The notes under the pieces: generated by a model
Seen by the model: the letters and a program-made list of their open reading frames with translations, nothing else
The model's database searches: none
Told to the model about the DNA's origin: nothing
Shown: piece by piece, positions 57,261 to 64,000 of the stretch
Numbering within the stretch: position 1 is the stretch's first letter
Layout of the letters: every line of letters begins with the position of its first letter
Made by a program: the position numbers and the translations under genes
Origin: Lithobates sylvaticus
Lineage: Eukaryota; Chordata; Amphibia; Anura; Ranidae
Direction: 5' to 3'
DNA length: 64,000 nt
NCBI GenBank assembly: GCA_028564925.1
Contig: CM053030.1
Span: forward strand, 375,566,945 to 375,630,944

Positions 57261-58199
57261 ACCGGTTTTTAACGCCCCTGTATGCTTACACAATTCACAG
57301 TATAGAATTATTCCTACAAAATTTTGGAGCAGCTTTCAATTGGCCTTATAGTTGCACTTTATATATCATATTTTATTTACAATTGTAGTGGCGCAAGGTT
57401 TCCCCAACATTTATGACAAGGAAGGCTCCCTGCGCTCCCCACCGGCAGAACACAATAGTATGGTGAAAGGGATTCCCCATCAATACTGATTGTGTTAATG
57501 AGGAAATTGAGCAATTTTCTTTTCCTCCATCCATGGTGGAAGGAAATTAAATTACATAATCGATGGGCTGCTTTAGGAGAGCTGGAGCAGAGTCTTAAAC
57601 TGGCCACATACTGGTAGATTTTCGTTAAAATGTATTTGGTCTTTCTAATTGTTAGTGGGGTCAAATTAGCTTTCCTTTCTGTGACGATAAGTAGGATGGA
57701 GAGTTTTGGTCAAATGAAAGAGTTTCTAACAATGTACAGTATGTGTTTTTCATTCATTCCATTATCGAATGTTAAAATCAAATGAACTTACATTGAATGT
57801 TCTGAGAATTTGTTTTACAAATATTTCATAATGTATGGTACTTTTTGCTTTACAATAAGCACTGATGCATCTTGAATAGATTAATGTAATTTATTAACCT
57901 AACCCCTGATATTTTTCAATTGCTTAATCTGGTGCCTGGAGCATTGACACCAAATTAAGAAAATGTACCACCAAAGTGCTGCTCTGCCATGCACCAGAAG
58001 CAATGTATTTCCACTTTAAGCCATAGCTTTTCTGTTTCATCCTGCCAGTAGTTTTTCTGAAATTTTATTCCAAAACTTACAAACTAAAAGCTAAAAAACT
58101 ACTTTCTGAATCATAAATTACGGTTTATTGAAGCTTCGCCTATCACTGAAACATTCCTTTTTCAGCAAAGAGACTTAAATTATGTTTTGTGATTCCTTG
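57261..58199. other. Intergenic DNA without recognised features
   Basis: AT-rich and unique-looking; no gene, no array. Confidence 0.4.
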
Positions 58200-58870
58200 G
58201 GTTTGATTTCAGCCAGATTGCTACTTTGAAGGCATTTCTTATATTTCGAGCAAACATTTCCCCGTGCGCTAGGTTTATTGTTCTGTTCCACTATGCTCCC
58301 CTAAGAAATAGCCTGTCATTTAAGAGAGCTTTAGTTAATTTGCTGTATTCTAGAGTGACAATATTGGTGAGAGAAACAAGGAAGGTGAACAAATTCCCTG
58401 CAGCTACAATTTATACCTCTAAATGAAATTACAAATCAGCAGTCCAGAAACTTACATTAGCGAAAATTTAGTCTGAGTCTCATGATGAACACCCCGCAGC
58501 AGGGAAATAACATTTTATATTGATTCATTCTTTTCCACAAAACATATCATTGTAGAGGCAATCCACCCAAACTTGAAGCATTGCCAGCTTTATTAAACAG
58601 AACGTATTCTAATCTAATAACATTATAACCCATTATGCAACTTACATATATGAAGACCTTTTCCAGTTTTAATCTGGAGATGTGAATGGAGCAACTGGTT
58701 TACAATGATGTGAGGCACTCTTGGTTTTCCTAATTAGGAGTGAAAAGGGTAATGATAATGTACAGAGTATCAAACCAGCCAGTTCAGAATTTAACTTACT
58801 GCAGACAGATCAGTAATAAATGATAGCCTGTTGTGATATTGAACTTCAACAAATGCCACTTACGCTCCTT
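58200..58870. promoter_or_regulatory. Candidate conserved non-coding region
   Basis: A long unique stretch with balanced composition and several TAAT-type motifs (CCTAATTAGGAGTG, TTTAGTTAATTTGC, GGTAATGATAATG) but no repeat words or lasting open frame. It has the texture of deeply conserved regulatory sequence. This is judged by eye only. Confidence 0.3.
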
Positions 58871-58916
58871 ACATTCCTTACGCTCCTTACACTCCTTACG
58901 CTTACACTCCTAAGCC
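58858..58916 (+). repeat. TTACGCTCC microsatellite
   Basis: About six imperfect copies of CTTACGCTC(C)/CTTACACTCC, some shortened to ACATTCC. Confidence 0.85.
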
Positions 58917-59199
58917 TTCATGTTAACAGGACAAATTCTGATTGTCATTGTGAAGAAATCCAGGTATAAATATTTTTACATTGGTCCACCCTGGACCAAT
59001 GTAACTATGCATATACCGTACCTGTACCCTCTAGAAGCTGGAAATTGCTAAAGTAGACATTGCAACTCCAGTGATCACTACTGTGCTCAATGGCTGGCCT
59101 GGTGCATTGGGAACACAGGAGGACACCCGCTCAGCATTGGTGCCATGCACAGAATGTTTTTCATTTTCTCAGTTAATTGCAAAGCATTCTCTTTCTGGA

Positions 59200-59380
59200 C
59201 AAGGTGGCGAGTGTGACATCATTGAGCCACCTCTCCACCTCATCCAATCATAGAATACATTGCATCCATTGGGAAAATGCAAAGTGATTTCTGAATGGCA
59301 CCCGTGCTGAGCAGGCAAAGGCCTGTGTTTACAGTGCAGTACAATGCAGCCATTCAGCACAAGTCCAAGCTGGGCCAAAG
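59200..59380. repeat. Probable degraded foldback repeat
   Basis: CCACCTCATCCAATCATAGA is shared in part with 28620 and 55790. GAATGGCACCCGTGCTGAGC and GCCATTCAGCACAAG form an inverted pair around GTTTACAGTGCAG. Confidence 0.45.
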
Positions 59381-59439
59381 TAACTCTATAAAAATTCAAA
59401 AAGCGAGGAATCTTGCGAGCTACCCAAAGTATTTACCAA

Positions 59440-60060
59440 ATAAATAAAATGTGCAAATATATATATATATATATACTGTACACCAGACCAGCTGCTAACA
59501 CGGATCACATACCCATATACATGTGCAAATATAATAGTGTTTGCGCTGTATCATCAATAATAAACTTGTATATAATCAAAATACTCAGTCCATAATAGTA
59601 TACATCAACAAGTGAATTAAAAAAACATGCATACATCAAAATATCATGCACAAAATAAGTGCAAAAAAGTCCATTTAAATGTGCAGAACAAATCTACCAC
59701 AGGTGATTGATGAATGGAAATGATAACGTCCAACCACCACCGAGTCACCTCACTCGTGTCCCCCCCGAATAGGTATAGGCTCACCTCTAGGAGTGTGACC
59801 TCCTGAGGAAGACACATGACCCTATGTCGACACGCGTAGGGGAGGGGCAAGGGCGGTGAAGGCACTTGGGCTCTAAGGAGGTTTTAGCAGCCAATCAGGA
59901 GATAGTGGATGTGCGGCTTTGTGAGACACATATACAGCCTATCTGTTTGCTACAGTGTGGTGTGCTGGAGGCACCTATGTTATGTAAGTACCCTGTACGT
60001 TTTTATTAAAAATTTGCAGTTTTAAAACAATTCAAGCACTATTGGAGTCTTTTCTCTTCA
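59440..60060 (+). mobile_element. Probable Penelope-like retroelement tail with hammerhead-like core
   Basis: Includes the core at 59803-59838 and, after a GC-rich spacer, a CGTTTTTATTAAAAATTTGC tail as in the other copies. An AT dinucleotide run sits at 59458-59475. No reverse transcriptase seen. The left boundary is uncertain. Confidence 0.5.
59803..59838 (+). ncRNA. Hammerhead ribozyme-like core (fossil)
   Basis: CTGAGGA fits CUGANGA. GACA and TGTC can pair as a short stem II. A GACAC box occupies the GAAAC position and GCGTA could supply a GUA cleavage site. ACCTC before and GGGGAGG after can form stem I. The second box departs from consensus, so it is probably inactive. Confidence 0.55.
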
Positions 60061-60213
60061 TATACCCTGACAACTGAGAAGGAGATTGCTGGAGGATTGC
60101 TGGAGGAGCATAGGAGCCTTGCTCTTCAAGTCTGAGCGCAGCAGTATAGGAACTTTAAGAGGCTGATAAGTCAAATTTAGGTACTTACCCTGCTTGCATT
60201 AAGAAAAACACTT

Positions 60214-60750
60214 TTAACTACTTGACCCCAAGGACAATTCAAACATTTCTGTCATACGTGTAAAAATCTGCAATTTTGTTTTCTACTTTCCCCAAGTATT
60301 ATATATATGTTTAAAGTGGAAGACCTAGAGAATTAAATGGTGGGTGTATTTTTTATGTCACACAATAATTGGGCAGTGTTTTTTCAAATGCTAATTTTGG
60401 GAAAAAATGCACCTAATGAATTTTAGTGCAGACAAACACAAACACAATATAATACCCATTTTTTGTTAAAAATTTAAAAATGTAATAGTAAGTAAATAGA
60501 TATCTCCTTCCCGCCCTGCCCACCTCTGTTCATTCTCCTCCAGCAGCAGACATTCCCATGTGCTGAGCACCATTCTGTCAGGACAGCATAGACCGCTGTG
60601 GTGAGAGAAGGAAGGAGGGAGTGCACTGCGGCGGATCTCACAGCGAAGGAACATCGGGAACTCTCCAACATGTCAGTCCAACGGCAGAATGTGGACTCAT
60701 ATGCAGCAAGCCCGGCATAGCAGTTAGCTATGGGGCTAAAGACCTGAATG
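60214..60750 (+). mobile_element. Possible TTAA-family relative, right end unclear
   Basis: TTAA at 60214-60217 is followed by CTACTTGACCCCAAGGAC, resembling the CCACTT ends. The GC-rich part at 60500-60740 would fit the 5' block of such an element, but no closing end was found. Confidence 0.35.
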
Positions 60751-61198
60751 GAAGGAGGAGGAGAGGCATGAGCCAATAGGCTATGCTATATATGGCTAAG
60801 CAGTCTAGGACCTCCTAAAGGGACCTTCACATTTATTCTTTGGGATTATCATATTGTTGGATTGAGAAGTGATCACAGGGATTTCATCAAGTGCATGTGA
60901 CCTTTATTAATTTATGGGTCAAATGTTGAGGTAAGTGTACATTCTAGAAGGTGGTGGAACACTGTCCTTCTGGTGTATTTGAAGATATCACTGGGCAATC
61001 ACTTTTCTGATTGGAATTTGAGTTTACATTTACATCATACACTTTTATTATTTCCTGATTTAAAGTGTTTGTAGATTCACGATTATAATATATTTGTATT
61101 GCAGTACATGGACTATTATGTGATTTGATGTTCACTTTTTATTATTTTATCAATTTCTGATATTTTTACCAATATGTGTTGATTGATTGTTGATCTAA

Positions 61199-61624
61199 TG
61201 TCGCATACACACAGTCGGAATTCTCGTCGGAAAAAGCTCTGATGGTTTTCCCGTCGGAATCCCGGCGGAATTTCGCTCAACTGTCTTGCCTACACACGGT
61301 CACACCAAATTCCGACGGTCAATAACACCACGCCTTAAAAAAACGTTCGACTGCACCATAAAAGGGAAGTTTAATGCTTCTGAGCATGCGTCGAATTGTT
61401 TCCGAGCATGCGTCGGAATTTTGCGTGTCGGAATTGCATACACGCGATCGGAAAATCCGATAGAAAGGTTTTCCGTCGGAAAAATTAAGAACAGGTTCTC
61501 AATCCAAAGTCCGTCGGAAGTTCCGACAGAAAAAGACCGATGGGCATACACACGGTTGGAAAATCCGATAAAAAGCTCCCATCGGACTGTTTCCATCGGA
61601 AATTCCGACCGTGTGTACGCGGCA
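61199..61624. mobile_element. PIF/Harbinger-type MITE, copy 5 (426 bp), separate subfamily
   Basis: TGTCGCATACACACAGTCGG and its complement GTGTGTACGCGGCA are the ends, with TAA/TTA at the flanks (61196-61198 and 61625-61627). The interior repeats TTCCGTCGGAAA and GAGCATGCGTCGGAATT. It differs from copies 1-4 inside (two CATGCGTCGAATT-like copies at 61385 and 61408), so it belongs to a related subfamily. Confidence 0.78.
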
Positions 61625-61627
61625 TTA

Positions 61628-63511
61628 GAGTAATATTATATTACACTTGTATTGTATGTAAATGAGCATTGCTACATTGATTTACTTTTATTAGATTCCA
61701 AACATGTCATGCTTTAAAATTGCACACCTCCATGGAGTGGCGATAAATTATGGTATATTACTTTATCCATGAGGAACACTTTTATAGCTTTTACACGTTA
61801 CCAGTTTAGAACTACACAGGAGGTCTGGTGCTAGAATTATTGCTTTTGCTCTGAAGTTTGTGGAGAAACTTCATATGCATGTTGCGATTGTCATTACGCG
61901 GGACTTTCATGCGCGTTTGCATTTGCGCTTGAGCACGGGGGGCGGTGTTACTTAAATTCTTTTTTTATTATTATTTATTTAAGTTTATTTTAATTTTTTT
62001 TATGTTAATGGAGTGGCTGGCCAATGTCACATCCAATGCAAATATGTAATCAAAATGGTGCAAATCAGGATGGCATAGAGCACATACGCCTAAAATAGAG
62101 ACCCCACAAATCTCCAAGTAGGCGCCTAGTGGATATGACACTCAAAATAACAGTTGTATAAGGCCAATATGCTAGCCACTAAGCACAGTAACTATAGAAA
62201 ATAAATCCAGAAAGACATATTTCTCTGTAACTAGCACCTACATGTAAACTTACATACAGGTGATGTTATGGGATTTCCAAACCCAAAAACAAATATTTAA
62301 TATATTGCAGCTTTCTAGTCCTTGATATGGTGGCTACATTAGTTTTCATTTTTTTAGGCTAAGAACATTTTTAGCAAGTACAGAAAATATCTATTAATCT
62401 TACAAAAAATGTAGTGTTCTTCTTGTGAGCTGGACTGAAATCACACAAAAAGGTTATCTTCCTTCTTTGAACTACTAAACCCTCCCACCCATGTAATGAA
62501 GATAAAGATAGGAAGAAGTGTTTGAAAACAAGTGTAGGTTCCAATCATAGCTCTTTCCATAGCTACAACGTGAGCATAGATACCCTGGGACAGAAAGTGT
62601 GTTATTTGCAGAATTATTAGGTGAAAATAAAAGGAGAAAAAAATCCTGGAAAAAAGCGAATGCAGCCATTGCATCTAAGAACTGGTAAGCTGCAATAGAT
62701 AACATTTTAGTTTTTTGGGTTTAGATTTACTTTCATTCAGAGTCAAAATGATGAGGGCATAGGAAAGCTCTAATGAGTTTTACTCTCCAGCGAATCCTCA
62801 AGGTTGACAGCCAGACCCTCTACTAATACTAATTTGTCTTTTTGTCATATGGAGCACAAACATTAAATAGCTGTACTCTGAGTTCAAGTGGTTTGGGTCC
62901 CACTTGGCTTTGTGTATTCTGGAAACTTACGCTTGCATTTGATCTGAGCACTGTTATGCCTGAGGACATGGGTCAGAGTCAAAAAAAATATGACATAGCC
63001 TGGCATGCAGTATTCAATTTAGAAGTGTAGATGTTATGGGGCATAGAAATTTTAATTCTGGGAATAATAAAGTTTAAAGACAGGAGTCCAAAAGCAAACC
63101 ATCTGTGCTGGGATGCTGGTTTCTAAAGCTGCAAAGGGAACATGGAAAAGAGTAACACTGCAAATCATAATAAGTCTCCTGGTAAAATATATTGTTTTAT
63201 GAGGTTTTCCTGGTTGTATTTTGTGCTCCTTTAAAGTACTAGTTTAGTGCAGTAAGTTTATTTCTTGCCTTGAGCTTGAAATGACTGTTCTGGAGCGACA
63301 TTATGGATGTTTGTTTACTTGCTTGCTTCTTTAAGATAGGTGTAATCTTAAAAGAAAGAGGAAACATGTCTAGCTTATACCTTGGCTCCTTATATGAGGA
63401 AATATGTTTTGATTGGAAATATATATATAAAAAGTCCAATCTGCAGCACCTTGTAGATTTATTAAGATAGTTAAAAACTCATAAAATTACTGCAAATGAT
63501 ATGACTATATG
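61628..63511. other. AT-rich intergenic DNA
   Basis: No gene. Poly-T/A tract at 61959-62003. Sequence 62740-63010 is unique and balanced in composition. A TA run is at 63420-63430. Confidence 0.35.
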
Positions 63512-64000
63512 CAGGGCTTTTTTTCTCAGAGAATAGGTGCAGGAACTCCGACCTTCACCCTTTGTTTCTGCTCCCTACCCACCTCTAAGCACCATTCCTT
63601 GGTTCCACCTCCTACCAACCTCCCAGTACGGCCCCTTTTAGAGAATACAGAACCCAGTATAATTTTTGCTACTAAGTCATTTGCATGGAATTTGTTAATG
63701 ATAACAAGAAAGACAGTAAAATAGATCCCCTGCAGTGAGCAACAATAGACCCATCCCAGTAACTGTAGACCCCCCAGGAATGATAGACCTCACCCCAGCA
63801 AAAATACATCCCCCACATAACAATAGATGACCCCCTCACAAAAAAATACCTCCCCAGCAACAATAGATGTCCCAGCAGACTGCATCAATAGACCCTCTAG
63901 GAGCCAGCAACAGTAGAACTCTTCCTCAACAGTAGATCCCTCCCAGAAACAATTGACCCCCCCAGAAACATAAGACCCCCCCACTAGCAACAATAGACCT
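63512..64000 (+). mobile_element. Left end of a probable hAT-type repeat, continuing past the window
   Basis: CAGGGCTTTTTTTCTCAGAG and AATAGGTGCAGGAACTC resemble the ends of a widespread vertebrate hAT-type non-autonomous family. The body passes into a minisatellite at 63722. The right end is outside the window, so target duplication cannot be checked. Confidence 0.5.
63722..64000 (+). repeat. CCCCCAGCAACAATAGACC minisatellite
   Basis: Around ten diverged copies of a 20-30 base unit containing AGCAACAATAGA and a C-run, up to the window edge. The complementary strand is open only because of the repeat. Confidence 0.85.

Noticed and set aside
1-64000. tRNA, rRNA or endogenous retrovirus
   Set aside because: No tRNA-like cloverleaf, ribosomal sequence, paired LTR or recognisable gag, pol or env segment was noticed by eye.

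Overview
This is a non-coding window from a vertebrate genome, most likely an anuran amphibian and probably a ranid frog. The assignment is inferred from repeat content: Tc1-like transposons, a MITE whose ends read TGCCCCGTACACACGGTCGG, many TTAA-flanked elements ending in AAGTGG, hAT-type elements and hammerhead-like retroelement tails. I found no convincing host protein-coding exon, rRNA or tRNA gene, and no intact autonomous transposon. The longest open frames fall in low-complexity or inverted-repeat DNA and read as artefacts.

Layout. 1-5000: a Tc1 relic, a diverged copy of a frog repeat module, a near-perfect foldback with ribozyme-like cores, a Harbinger-type MITE and a second foldback. 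6500-10900: a second Harbinger MITE, a TTAA-element tail, a deleted Tc1 element and a foldback holding a hammerhead-like core. 11479-15465: a 4-kb element with a perfect 8-bp target duplication, containing a 1.2-kb inverted repeat plus a third copy. 17.5-25.4 kb: short palindromic MITEs, a decayed tandem array and a cluster of TTAA elements, one of 1.9 kb with its own minisatellite. 26.5-37.9 kb: a hammerhead-bearing retroelement tail, Harbinger MITE, four TA- or TTAA-flanked MITEs and a chain of abutting TTAA elements. 38524-41254: a hAT-type element with 8-bp duplication, two tandem arrays and a fragment of hAT dimerisation domain. 44.4-46.7 kb: more TTAA elements. 48.0-53.5 kb: Harbinger MITE, a third hAT-type element (49795-51019), an inverted repeat and a CR1-like LINE relic. 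53.5-64 kb: AT-rich DNA, foldback MITEs, another hammerhead-like core, a fifth Harbinger MITE and a minisatellite running off the window end.

Between the repeats lie AT-rich tracts, some with the look of conserved regulatory DNA (dense TAATTA-type motifs, no repeat signature). The best are 5050-5450, 58200-58870, 2460-2960 and a pair at 30795-30910 and 43498-43610 that resemble each other. The simplest reading is a gene desert or a very large intron. The most interesting content is the set of about eight hammerhead-ribozyme-like fossils, the nested foldback hAT element and the paralogous pair of conserved-looking segments.
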